Notes: generated from the letters alone by a model not told the origin. A stretch of DNA of 19,368 bases from Candidatus Magasanikiibacteriota bacterium (GCA_023246555.1 JAHFIC010000010.1:1-19368); one strand, 5' to 3'; counted from the first letter of the stretch, positions 1 to 6,943 are shown. Numbers and translations: made by a program.

Positions 1-1393
1 ATTCCTTTGGGAGAGGGAGTCGCGTGCCAAGAATGTTGGCGATGTCGGCGCGTGTCACGCGGGGAACATTTTTTGGAATTTTTTTACGAGCGGGTTGTTT
101 CAGCCGTACGGCAGCGCTTGCTTCATCGAGCAAATCAATTGCTTTGTCTGGCAAAAAATTGTTGTGGATGTACTTGACGCTTAGGGCAACCGCTCCCTGG
201 ACCGCGTCATCGGTAATGGCGACATGATGGAATTTTTCATAGTACGATTTTATGCCTTTCACGATGGCGATCGCTTCTTCGGGAGACGGCTCTTCAACCT
301 GGATAGATTGGAATCGTCGCTCCAACGCCGGGTCATCGGCAATGTGTTTTTGATATTCGTTCAAGGTCGTGGCGCCGATACAGTGGAGGAGTCCGCGGGC
401 GAGAGCAGGTTTTAAGATATTCGCGGCGTCAAGCGTCCCTTGGTTTGATCCGGCCCCGATAATCGTATGGATTTCATCAATAAAAAGGACGACGTCGTTT
501 CGCGCCGCGATTTCTTCGATGATTTGTTTTAAACGGGCTTCGAATTCTCCTCGGTAGATGGTACCGGCAATGAGGAGGGGCAGGTCAAGGGAGAGGATTT
601 TTTTCTTTTTGAGCATCTCCGGCACGTCACCGGCGGCAATTTTTTTCGCGAGCCCCTCAACCAGTGCGGTTTTTCCGACTCCCGGTTCGCCAATCAAGAC
701 CGGATTATTTTTTGTGCGTCGAGAAAGAATGCGGGTGAGGCGCTCGATTTCTTTTTCTCGCCCGATGACTGGGTCAACCCGTGCCTGCGCTTGCTTCGCA
801 GTCAAGTTCACCGTAAAGACATCGAGCGCTGTTGGCGCGCGATTGACTTTCTGTTGCGCATTTTTGGCACCCGATGTTTTTTTTGTCGTCAGGCCATGGA
901 AGTGCTCGATCGCTTCTTGCATGCTTGACAATTCATCTTCAACCGCGTTTTTATGCATGATGTTTTCCAGATCATCCATGATTGCGTCTGCGTTTGTCGC
1001 CGCGTCGCGGAGCGCTTCATGAACAAGGGGATCTTCAAGGGTCAAAATACCAAAAAGCAAGTGCTCGGTTCCCACATGGTGCTCGGCGTGTTCGTAGGCG
1101 GCGAGCATCGCTTTTTCGAGCGCTCGTTTTGCCTGAAGGCTGAGTTCTGGGAGCACCGTCGTTGTGCCTCGATGCGCTTCGCGTCTCTCCACACGCGCGA
1201 GAATCGCTGATCCGGTTACCTTGTGCTGTTTGAGGACTTCTCCGGCCAATGCTCCCGGCTCCTCGGCGAGGGCGTAGAGCAGGTGGAGCGGTAACACGTC
1301 ATCGTTGCCAAAACGGCTCGCAGTGGAAATACTCCGGGCGATCGCATTTTTGAGATGGTTTGAGAAATGTTCTAAGAATTTTTCTGGGTTCAT
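1..1393 (-). CDS. clpC: ATP-dependent Clp protease ATP-binding subunit (ClpA/ClpC type), 3' end cut by window
   Basis: Hexameric AAA+ unfoldase that feeds substrates to the ClpP peptidase in the cytoplasm. The minus-strand frame from ATG 1393 is open to the window edge (464 codons, no stop). The N-domain holds two Clp_N repeats; the second contains HHVGTEHLLFGIL. A long polar linker follows, then the first AAA+ module with Walker A GEPGVGKT (residues 235-242) and Walker B VLFIDEI (D306, E307). The module ends in LPDKAIDLLDEA (through about residue 424). Only about 25 residues separate DEASAAVRL from the VTRADIANIL segment that leads to the second module, so neither the ClpB M-domain nor the shorter ClpC M-domain is present; this linker looks ClpA-like. 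The second AAA+ module lies off the window. It is divergent from the phosphomutase gene with a consensus-like promoter. ClpA and ClpC cannot be separated firmly without the C-terminus; the family call is secure. Confidence 0.95.
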   Translation of the reverse strand, partial: MNPEKFLEHFSNHLKNAIARSISTASRFGNDDVLPLHLLYALAEEPGALAGEVLKQHKVTGSAILARVERREAHRGTTTVLPELSLQAKRALEKAMLAAYEHAEHHVGTEHLLFGILTLEDPLVHEALRDAATNADAIMDDLENIMHKNAVEDELSSMQEAIEHFHGLTTKKTSGAKNAQQKVNRAPTALDVFTVNLTAKQAQARVDPVIGREKEIERLTRILSRRTKNNPVLIGEPGVGKTALVEGLAKKIAAGDVPEMLKKKKILSLDLPLLIAGTIYRGEFEARLKQIIEEIAARNDVVLFIDEIHTIIGAGSNQGTLDAANILKPALARGLLHCIGATTLNEYQKHIADDPALERRFQSIQVEEPSPEEAIAIVKGIKSYYEKFHHVAITDDAVQGAVALSVKYIHNNFLPDKAIDLLDEASAAVRLKQPARKKIPKNVPRVTRADIANILGTRLPLPKE

Positions 1394-1395
1394 AG

Positions 1396-1425
1396 TTGCG
1401 TTGTTTCAAACACATAGTATATACT
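1396..1425 (+). promoter_or_regulatory. Promoter of the phosphomutase gene
   Basis: Plus-strand TTGCGT (1396-1401), an 18-bp spacer, and TATACT (1420-1425), leaving about 36 nt to ATG 1462. The -35 match is moderate and the -10 match good. It overlaps the clp promoter on the other strand. Confidence 0.5.
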
Positions 1426-1444
1426 TTTTTTACCTATTCGTCAA
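1416..1444 (-). promoter_or_regulatory. Promoter of the clp gene
   Basis: On the minus strand TTGACG (1439-1444) is followed by a 17-bp spacer and TATACT (1416-1421), about 22 nt before ATG 1393. The -10 lies in the palindrome AGTATATACT (1416-1425), which also supplies the -10 of the opposing phosphomutase promoter. No Shine-Dalgarno sequence is visible before ATG 1393. Confidence 0.7.
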
Positions 1445-1461
1445 AACTTTTTTGCTTTGCT

Positions 1462-2835
1462 ATGAGCTTTCCAGCGCACATCTTTAAGGCCTACGACATC
1501 CGTGGTGTTTTTGAAGAAGAGATTACAGAAGCTTTGGCCTACGCTATTGGCCGAGCCTATGCCGACTTTATGAAAGCTGAACTTGGGAAAGAACAGCCAA
1601 CCCTTGTCGTGTGCCAGGATATGCGGGCGTCTTCTCCAGAGCTTAAAAAACAAGTGATCCGCGGCATGACCGCGCAAGGGGTAAATATCGTGGATATCGG
1701 TTTGGCTTCTACGCCCACATTTTATTTTGGCGTTGCGTATTATGGCTATGATGGGGGCATCCAAATTACGGCATCCCATAACCCGGCCCAATTCAATGGC
1801 TTTAAGATGGTTCGGGCGCATGCGGTGCCCGTTAGCGGCGATACAGGGATTATGACGATTCGCGATATGGTCGAGCGCGGCGTTTTTGAAACCTCGGCAC
1901 GGATTGGCACTGTTACCATCCGCGAAGGCGTATTGGAAGAGCAAATTTCCTATGCATTGAAGCAAGTGGATGTTCAAACCATTAAACCGTATACGGTCGT
2001 GGTTGATTCAGCCAATGGTATGGGCGGGCTTCTTATGACCGAACTCTTCCGACATCTGCCGTGCACCCTTGTTCCGCTGTATTTTGATCTTAATGGCAAT
2101 TTTCCGAATCATGAGGCCGACCCGTTGAAAGATGAAAATAATCGATGGGTCCAGGAAAAGGTGAGAGAGATCGGAGCTGATCTCGGGATCGCCTGCGATG
2201 GTGATGCTGATCGGATTTTTTTTATTGACAATACGGGTACGACCATTAACCCGGCGATTATTCGCGGCATCTTGGCGCAAGTGTATCTTCGGCAGTATCC
2301 GGGGGCGCAGATTTGCTACGATATTCGTCCGGGAAAAATCACCGTGGATATGATTACCGAAGCCGGCGGTGTGCCAGTGGTCACCAAAGTCGGTCACTCG
2401 CTCATTAAAGAAAAGGCGCGAGAGGTTGGTGCCGCATTTGCCGGCGAGTCGTCGGGACATTTTTTTGTCAAAGCGCCACATGGATTTTTTGAGATGCCGG
2501 AAATCGTGGTGTTGAAATTGCTTAAAGAATTTTCGGACAGTGGAAAAACCACGCATGACTATATTGCACCGCTTGAGCGATATATCCATTCCGGGGAAAT
2601 TAATTTTTCTGTCCCAGAGAAACAAGCGGTATTTGACCGTTTGCGCGGTCGCTATGGCGACCATCTCACCTATGATTTTGACGGATTGAGCTTTACCTAT
2701 GATGACTGGTGGTTCAATGTCCGCGCGTCGAATACGGAAAATAAAGTTCGGTTGAATTTGGAAGGGATGACCAAAGGAATTGTTCAAGAAAAGACAAAAG
2801 AAGTTAGCGGTATTATCCAAGGCGACGCTCGTTGA
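1462..2835 (+). CDS. manB: Phosphomannomutase / phosphoglucomutase (alpha-D-phosphohexomutase family)
   Basis: Interconverts hexose 6- and 1-phosphates (mannose and/or glucose) through a phosphoserine and a bisphosphate intermediate, supplying sugar 1-phosphates for nucleotide sugars and surface glycans; cytoplasmic. From ATG 1462 the protein is 457 aa and opens with the family start IFKAYDIRG. All four active-site loops are present: catalytic TASHNP with Ser105, the metal loop DGDADR (246-251), the sugar-binding loop GESSGH (328-333), and the phosphate-binding RASNTE (421-426). Length and motif spacing match the bacterial PMM/PGM (AlgC-like) group. A longer in-frame start at 1396 would add 22 residues not expected in this family and would begin inside the promoter region, so 1462 is preferred. 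There is no Shine-Dalgarno sequence. Substrate preference cannot be read from sequence, so the symbol is tentative. Confidence 0.95.
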   Translation: MSFPAHIFKAYDIRGVFEEEITEALAYAIGRAYADFMKAELGKEQPTLVVCQDMRASSPELKKQVIRGMTAQGVNIVDIGLASTPTFYFGVAYYGYDGGIQITASHNPAQFNGFKMVRAHAVPVSGDTGIMTIRDMVERGVFETSARIGTVTIREGVLEEQISYALKQVDVQTIKPYTVVVDSANGMGGLLMTELFRHLPCTLVPLYFDLNGNFPNHEADPLKDENNRWVQEKVREIGADLGIACDGDADRIFFIDNTGTTINPAIIRGILAQVYLRQYPGAQICYDIRPGKITVDMITEAGGVPVVTKVGHSLIKEKAREVGAAFAGESSGHFFVKAPHGFFEMPEIVVLKLLKEFSDSGKTTHDYIAPLERYIHSGEINFSVPEKQAVFDRLRGRYGDHLTYDFDGLSFTYDDWWFNVRASNTENKVRLNLEGMTKGIVQEKTKEVSGIIQGDAR

Positions 2836-2860
2836 CGAGAACCATGATTTTTGGTAGATT
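2832..2860 (+). promoter_or_regulatory. Extended -10 promoter of the first small exported protein
   Basis: TTGACG (2832-2837, overlapping the stop codon of the preceding gene), an exact 17-bp spacer, and TAGATT (2855-2860) with an upstream TG at 2852-2853 in the extended -10 position. The predicted transcript start is near 2867, just before the Shine-Dalgarno tract. Confidence 0.6.
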
Positions 2861-2867
2861 CCCTTTT

Positions 2868-2879
2868 GGAGGAAGGAAG
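2868..2879 (+). promoter_or_regulatory. Shine-Dalgarno tract deciding the 2884 start
   Basis: Purine run GGAGGAAGGAAG lies 4 nt before ATG 2884. It rules out the longer TTG-initiated reading at 2851. This is one of only two clear, correctly spaced ribosome binding sites in the window. Confidence 0.75.
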
Positions 2880-2883
2880 TAGC

Positions 2884-3450
2884 ATGTTCTCTGTGGTTCT
2901 GGCGTTGGGTGCCTTGTTTTCGACACAGCCCACACTCGTTGAGCAGGAACGTCATGTGATCACCGTGGATGCGAGGGCGGTAAAGGACTTGCTTCGCTGC
3001 TGTAATTTCACGCTTCAGCATGGTGATTTGATTTTTGTTCCGACGAAGACGACCACCGTGGCGCTTTACATCTTTACCGCGACACGCTCGGTGTCATCGG
3101 ATGAAGTGATTACTGCATTTTCTGCGCATCAACCGCCACTTCGTCCGGCAACGGTGATCGAAGTCCTTCTTCATCTAGATCGCACGCGGCTGGGAAATGT
3201 TTGGCGGTGGACGAACTATCTGCGGCCAATTGTCACCCTTGGCGCCTTTCGCCACCACCCTCCGGATCTCGAGAAGAAATATTTTCCGGTGGTAATGGAT
3301 CCGGTGCGTCCAGAGAATGATAAATTCTTTTCTGCCGGGTCACTCTACTGCCCGGTGTGGAGTTATCCGTTGGATTTTCGCTGGGAGCGATCCGACGAGA
3401 AGAGCGGTGAGTTGGTGTACCGGTTCGCAGCCGTCCCAGTAAAGGAGTGA
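2884..3450 (+). CDS. Unknown exported protein, tandem paralogue 1 (RPAT / PIxxLG / AVP family)
   Basis: I do not recognise a named function. The product is 188 aa from ATG 2884. The first 15 or so residues (MFSVVLALGALFSTQ) are hydrophobic and look like a short signal peptide or anchor, although no positive charge precedes them. Three blocks recur in the next gene at similar spacing: a beta-like TVALYIFT segment leading to RPATVIE (87-93), RPIVTLGAF (114-122), and the C-terminal YRFAAVP (179-185). From memory, similar small proteins with an RPAT...E block and an RFLAV-type C-terminus occur in several copies in Parcubacteria-like genomes. The gene is its own transcription unit, with an extended -10 promoter, a strong Shine-Dalgarno tract and a hairpin terminator. 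That style differs from the neighbouring core genes. It is certainly a plausible gene; function unknown. Confidence 0.75.
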   Translation: MFSVVLALGALFSTQPTLVEQERHVITVDARAVKDLLRCCNFTLQHGDLIFVPTKTTTVALYIFTATRSVSSDEVITAFSAHQPPLRPATVIEVLLHLDRTRLGNVWRWTNYLRPIVTLGAFRHHPPDLEKKYFPVVMDPVRPENDKFFSAGSLYCPVWSYPLDFRWERSDEKSGELVYRFAAVPVKE

Positions 3451-3454
3451 TACC

Positions 3455-3493
3455 AAGGATTCGGCGTTCTCGTGACGTGGCGGATCCTTTTTT
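3455..3493 (+). terminator. Rho-independent terminator after paralogue 1
   Basis: AAGGATTCG (3455-3463) pairs with CGGATCCTT (3481-3489), giving 9 bp with one T-G pair around a 17-nt loop that can itself pair CGT with ACG. The arm ends in a run of six T (3488-3493). The -35 box of the next promoter begins at 3495. Confidence 0.7.
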
Positions 3494-3494
3494 G

Positions 3495-3523
3495 TTGACG
3501 CTCACTTCTTCGGATGATACGGT
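3495..3523 (+). promoter_or_regulatory. Extended -10 promoter of the lipoprotein gene
   Basis: TTGACG (3495-3500), an exact 17-bp spacer, and TACGGT (3518-3523), with TG at 3515-3516 forming an extended -10. The architecture is the same as upstream of 2884. The predicted start is near 3530, and a Shine-Dalgarno sequence (AGAGGTGG, 3531-3538) precedes ATG 3542. Confidence 0.6.
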
Positions 3524-3541
3524 GAAAATAAGAGGTGGAAG

Positions 3542-4219
3542 ATGAAAGTTCAGCTGGTTGCAAAATTGTTTTTCGCCGCGATGCTCTGTGGCTGTGTCGC
3601 GGAGAAGTCTGTGGTGAATTTGCGGCACAGCCCGCCGCCGTATCGGTCTGTCCCAAGTTTTCGAGAATGTCCGGACGTCAAAATTCAGTTCGAGAACACG
3701 TCGTTCGTTGTCGATATACCCGACAACGGCAGGGATATGGCGTCTCATCTCATGGGGTCAAATCTGATTTGGGGCGAAGAGGGTGTCTTCCCCAAAGATG
3801 TGCTTGTCACAACGAGCACGGTTCCCAAGGGTCCGCGGCGAACGACGTTGGTACTCATTTCATTCACGGGCCCCGTCTGTTCGGAGCAAGCGCTTCGGCT
3901 CATTCGCGTCGCGAAGCACCGTCCGGCCACGGCCGAAGAGTTTGTCGCTTTTCTTAAAAAGAATCCAAGCTATCCGCGTGAGCGAGAGCCGATCGCGGCC
4001 TTGGGGACACTCTGGGGCGGTGGTGAAAAAAAACGTTTGGCGCTTTTCGCCTACCGCTCCTCGTGGGAGGAATATAAATGGCGGCGTGTGCGGGGAGCGG
4101 GTGACGCTGCTGAATGGGATGAACATGAAATATTCCACGACGAAAGAATCATCTATCGTGGATCCACAGAGTGCGGTTGGTCCGCGGGAACGTATTTTCT
4201 CGCGGTTCCTCCGCCTTAA
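3542..4219 (+). CDS. Unknown lipoprotein-like protein, tandem paralogue 2
   Basis: 225 aa, no named function recognised. The N-terminus MKVQLVAKLFFAAMLCGC is a signal peptide with a lipobox-like LCG-C (Cys18 would be lipidated), so the protein is probably anchored to the outer face of the cytoplasmic membrane. It shares three blocks with the preceding gene: TTLVLISFT leading to RPATAEE (127-133), EPIAALGTLW (149-158), and the C-terminal YFLAVP (218-223). It has an extra N-terminal region of about 40 residues, including DVKIQFENTSFVVDIP. It carries its own extended -10 promoter, the Shine-Dalgarno AGAGGTGG and a terminator shared with htpX on the other strand. I read the pair as a local duplication that has diverged far. 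Paralogy is inferred by eye from short blocks, not from an alignment score. Confidence 0.8.
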   Translation: MKVQLVAKLFFAAMLCGCVAEKSVVNLRHSPPPYRSVPSFRECPDVKIQFENTSFVVDIPDNGRDMASHLMGSNLIWGEEGVFPKDVLVTTSTVPKGPRRTTLVLISFTGPVCSEQALRLIRVAKHRPATAEEFVAFLKKNPSYPREREPIAALGTLWGGGEKKRLALFAYRSSWEEYKWRRVRGAGDAAEWDEHEIFHDERIIYRGSTECGWSAGTYFLAVPPP

Positions 4220-4224
4220 CAAAC

Positions 4225-4256
4225 GGCCCGATCGCACTGCGACCGGGCCTGATTTT
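4225..4256. terminator. Bidirectional terminator between the lipoprotein gene and htpX
   Basis: GGCCCGATCGC (4225-4235) pairs with GCGACCGGGCC (4239-4249) around the loop ACT, an 11-bp stem with one A/C mismatch. TGATTTT follows on the plus strand. On the minus strand the GTTTGTT run after the stem gives a weaker T-tract. It lies between two convergent stop codons (4219 and 4255), so it can serve both genes. Confidence 0.75.
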
Positions 4257-5136
4257 ATGCTTGACGTAAACGTTTAATGCGTTCTTCAATCGGCGGATGC
4301 GTGGAAAAGAGCGAAGAAAATGTTTTCCCTCTGAATGGATTGGCAATAAATAAATGTGCCGTTGCCGCCGAGGCAGTTTCCAGAGGTTGTGCCGAAGCGC
4401 TAATTTTTTGGAGTGCGCGCGCGAGGCCTTCGGGATAGCGCGTGAGAAGCGCGCCAGAGGCATCGGCCAGGAATTCTCGCTTTCGTGAAATCGCGAGTTT
4501 GATGAGCTCCGCAATGATGGGGGAGAGAATTAAAAAAACAAGACCAACGATCATGATAATGGCCGACAATTCTCCACCGCGACGGCCACTCCGTCGTTCT
4601 CCGCCATACCACCGCGCGCGCAGGAAAAAATTGCCGAGGAGCGATACTGCGCCGACGAGAACCACGACAATTGTCATGACCAGAATGTCGTAATTTTTTA
4701 TGTGCGAAAGTTCGTGCGCAATCACCCCCTCAAGCTCTTCATTTTCAAGCGCTTGCACAAGCCCCGTCGTCACGGCAATCGAGGCATGCACTGGGTTTCT
4801 GCCGGTCGCAAACGCATTCAAGGCAGGGGAGTCAATTATATGCACCTTTGGCATCTGGATTCCTTGCGCGATGCAGAGATTTTCGACGATGCGCCAAAGG
4901 TATGGATTATCTTCTTTTTGAATCCGTCGAGCGCGCGTAGACCACAGCGCGATTTTGTCCGCGTGGTAGTAGCTTACGATCGACATGAGGGAAGAAAACA
5001 TGATTGCCGCGACGACTGATTCGTAGCCATAGCCGAAGACGGCATTGAGCGTGTAGCCGATACCGACGATGAAAACACCGAAGAGCGCAATCAAAAGTGC
5101 GGTTTTGCGTTTGTTGGAAGTGATTTGGGAGTACAT
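4255..5136 (-). CDS. htpX: HtpX-family membrane zinc metalloprotease (M48)
   Basis: Integral membrane protease that degrades misfolded or damaged membrane proteins, with its active site facing the cytoplasm. At 293 aa it has the usual HtpX length. Two N-terminal membrane helices (about 14-31 and 38-57) precede the zinc motif HELSH (141-145, ligands H141 and H145, catalytic E142). The third ligand is probably E221 in KREFLADASGALL. Two more hydrophobic segments lie at about 151-173 and 191-213. STHPPIEERIKRL near the C-terminus is also typical. Its start lies 2 nt after the lemA stop, so the two are surely co-transcribed; lemA-htpX is a common pairing in bacteria. No Shine-Dalgarno sequence precedes it, so translation may be coupled to lemA. 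Confidence 0.96.
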   Translation of the reverse strand: MYSQITSNKRKTALLIALFGVFIVGIGYTLNAVFGYGYESVVAAIMFSSLMSIVSYYHADKIALWSTRARRIQKEDNPYLWRIVENLCIAQGIQMPKVHIIDSPALNAFATGRNPVHASIAVTTGLVQALENEELEGVIAHELSHIKNYDILVMTIVVVLVGAVSLLGNFFLRARWYGGERRSGRRGGELSAIIMIVGLVFLILSPIIAELIKLAISRKREFLADASGALLTRYPEGLARALQKISASAQPLETASAATAHLFIANPFRGKTFSSLFSTHPPIEERIKRLRQA

Positions 5137-5138
5137 GT

Positions 5139-5702
5139 CTAAAATTTCACTTGCACATTCGCCCGTTCCTTCGCGTCAGTAATTTCGAAGAATTCAAATG
5201 CGGTAAATTTCAGCATTTTTCCAAAGATGTTGGTAGGAAAAGTTTCGAGTTTCGTATTGAAATCGCGGACGTTGCCGTTGTAAAAACGGCGTGAGGCCTG
5301 GATTTTATTTTCCGTATCCGAAAGTTCATCCATGAGCTGTGCCATGTTTTGGTTGGCTTTGAGATCCGGATACGCTTCAAACGCCACGCGCAGATTGCCA
5401 AGAAGGCCGCCAAGCGCGGATTCCGCTTGCGCAAGCGCCTTGGTATCTCCGGCCGCTTCTGCCTGCATGGAGGTACTGCGCGCTTTGGTGATATTTTCCA
5501 ACAACTGTCGTTCGTGTTGCATGTAGCCTTTGACGCTTTCAACCAGATTCGGAATAAGTTCATAGCGTCGTTTGAGCTGGACATCGATATCGCTCCATGC
5601 CTCTTTGACGCGATTTTTGAGGCGGATGAGGCCGTTGTACATCGCAATGACTGAGAGAACTGCGACCACCAAAATACCAAGAATGATCCATGAGAGTGCC
5701 AT
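5139..5702 (-). CDS. lemA: LemA family protein
   Basis: LemA proteins are membrane-anchored helical bundles of uncertain function, often encoded beside HtpX. This one is 187 aa. An N-terminal membrane helix (about 4-22) is followed by the family signature WSDIDVQLKRRYELIPNLVE (36-55). Later family features are the helix with ENITKARS, the NLRVAFEAYPDLKANQNM stretch, and the C-terminal YNGNVRDFN with an FPTNIFGKML segment. The soluble domain is expected outside the cytoplasm. It is first in an operon with htpX and is driven by a perfect consensus promoter. The 5' leader is predicted to be about 41 nt, and no Shine-Dalgarno sequence is visible. Confidence 0.96.
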   Translation of the reverse strand: MALSWIILGILVVAVLSVIAMYNGLIRLKNRVKEAWSDIDVQLKRRYELIPNLVESVKGYMQHERQLLENITKARSTSMQAEAAGDTKALAQAESALGGLLGNLRVAFEAYPDLKANQNMAQLMDELSDTENKIQASRRFYNGNVRDFNTKLETFPTNIFGKMLKFTAFEFFEITDAKERANVQVKF

Positions 5703-5714
5703 ACAGCATGAGAG

Positions 5715-5743
5715 TTGAATGAATAAAAATATTATGTTATTAT
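5715..5743 (+). promoter_or_regulatory. Promoter candidate for rseP
   Basis: TTGAAT (5715-5720), a 17-bp spacer, and TATTAT (5738-5743) on the plus strand, with a predicted start near 5750. The region is very A+T rich, so chance matches are possible. Confidence 0.5.
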
Positions 5744-5749
5744 TCCAGT

Positions 5750-5778
5750 ATTATAGCCGGTTTTTATTCTCATGTCAA
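5750..5778 (-). promoter_or_regulatory. Perfect consensus promoter of lemA-htpX
   Basis: On the minus strand TTGACA (5773-5778), exactly 17 bp, then TATAAT (5750-5755): 12 of 12 matches to the sigma-70 consensus with ideal spacing. The predicted start is near 5743. The -35 box overlaps the rseP start codon at 5772. Confidence 0.85.
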
Positions 5779-6914
5779 TTATGGCGACTGTTTTTCTTTT
5801 TCTTATTATCTTAAGCACGCTTGTAGTCGTTCATGAGTGGGGGCATTTTGCGACAGCGAAAAAGTTCGGCATGCGGGTGCATGAGTTCGGCGTTGGATTT
5901 CCGCCAAGAGCTATTGGGTTCTATCGCGATCCTGCAACCAAAAAGATCGTCTGGATCAAAAGTCGAGAGCCTACGACGTATCCCGCGACCGTGTATTCCT
6001 TGAATTGGCTCCCGCTGGGTGGGTTTTGTAAAATAAAAGGCGAAAATGGTGAAGAAGCCGGTCAATCGGACAGTTTTGGATTTCAGGCGTGGTGGAAGCG
6101 AATCATTGTCCTGGTCGCGGGGGTTGGCATGAACGTCGTTCTTGCGGGAGCTTTGCTGAGCATCGGTCTTACCATTGGAATCCCCACAGACGTATCTCTC
6201 GGCATACCCAAAGGCGCTATCGTGGTAGAGCCGCCAGCGGTTGTCGCCCAAGAAGTTCTTAAAAGGTCACCGGCGGCAGAGGGCGGCATTGCCTTTGGTG
6301 ATAAAATTCTTTTTATTGATGACCGCGCGGTCGTTGGAAGCTCGGAATTCATTGAGTATGTTTCCCGTCATGGGGATCAAGACATCACGCTTCGGGTGAG
6401 GCGCGGAACTGAGGAACGCTCCGTAACGCTTCGGCCGCGGCCGCTCATAGAAGGAGAAGCGCCAAAGCTTGGTATTGTGCTCGCCGATGCCGCAGTTATT
6501 CGATACCCTTGGTACCGCGCTCTTCCTCAGGGCGCTCTTTCTGCTATTGTTGGTCTCGGTAATATTTTTGTTGCGGTCTATATCCTTGTAAAGAATCTTA
6601 TTTTGGGTCAGGGCTTGGCGTTTGACGTGTCGGGGCCGGTAGGCATCGCCGGAGTGGTTGGCGCGTCCGCGAAGCTTGGTATTCACTATCTTATCAATGT
6701 GACTGCCATGGTTTCTCTTTCACTTGCGGCGATGAACATTTTGCCGATTCCAGCGCTTGATGGCGGACGCGTACTGTTTGTACTTATTGAAAAAATATTT
6801 CGCCGGCCAGTGCCCATGAAATATGAACAAGCGGCGCACACGATTGGGTTTATTCTTTTGCTCATCCTCGTGGTTGTCGTGACCGGGCGCGATGTGCTTG
6901 GGTTGATTCGATGA
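5772..6914 (+). CDS. rseP: RseP-family site-2 intramembrane zinc protease
   Basis: Membrane-embedded metalloprotease that cleaves transmembrane segments, in other bacteria of anti-sigma factors and leftover signal peptides. It is 380 aa. HEWGH (21-25) sits in the first membrane helix and provides two zinc ligands and the catalytic Glu. The third ligand is Asp330 in the ALDGGRVL motif. Between them are a hydrophobic region around 104-137 and one PDZ domain (about 155-230; SPAAEGGIAFGDKILFID). One PDZ rather than the two of E. coli RseP is usual outside Proteobacteria. A last membrane helix (about 360-378) ends the protein. ATG 5772 is taken as start; ATG 5781 in the same frame is equally possible, and neither has a Shine-Dalgarno sequence. 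No anti-sigma factor is seen nearby. The stop overlaps an ATG in the pheS frame. Confidence 0.95.
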   Translation: MSIMATVFLFLIILSTLVVVHEWGHFATAKKFGMRVHEFGVGFPPRAIGFYRDPATKKIVWIKSREPTTYPATVYSLNWLPLGGFCKIKGENGEEAGQSDSFGFQAWWKRIIVLVAGVGMNVVLAGALLSIGLTIGIPTDVSLGIPKGAIVVEPPAVVAQEVLKRSPAAEGGIAFGDKILFIDDRAVVGSSEFIEYVSRHGDQDITLRVRRGTEERSVTLRPRPLIEGEAPKLGIVLADAAVIRYPWYRALPQGALSAIVGLGNIFVAVYILVKNLILGQGLAFDVSGPVGIAGVVGASAKLGIHYLINVTAMVSLSLAAMNILPIPALDGGRVLFVLIEKIFRRPVPMKYEQAAHTIGFILLLILVVVVTGRDVLGLIR

Positions 6915-6923
6915 TGAACTGCG

Positions 6924-6932
6924 TGGTAGCAT
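6924..6932 (+). promoter_or_regulatory. Weak extended -10 candidate before pheS
   Basis: TG-G-TAGCAT (TG 6924-6925, hexamer 6927-6932) lies 11 nt before ATG 6944, with no clear -35. If used it would yield an almost leaderless pheS transcript. Read-through from rseP is an alternative. Confidence 0.3.
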
Positions 6933-6943
6933 ATTCCTGTACT

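Noticed and set aside
2008..3021. Long 337-codon minus-strand open frame across the phosphomutase gene
   Set aside because: It is antisense to a gene with all four catalytic motifs, has no recognisable domain, and reads as a shadow frame.
3233..3748. Minus-strand open frame of 171 codons between the two exported genes
   Set aside because: It crosses a terminator, a promoter and a Shine-Dalgarno site of the plus-strand genes and has low-complexity Arg/Ser/Pro composition typical of shadow frames.
6911..6914. ATGA overlap of the rseP stop with a pheS-frame ATG, suggesting translational coupling
   Set aside because: Starting at 6911 adds 11 residues (MMNCVVAYSCT) not expected in PheS; ATG 6944 fits the family N-terminus better. 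It remains possible.
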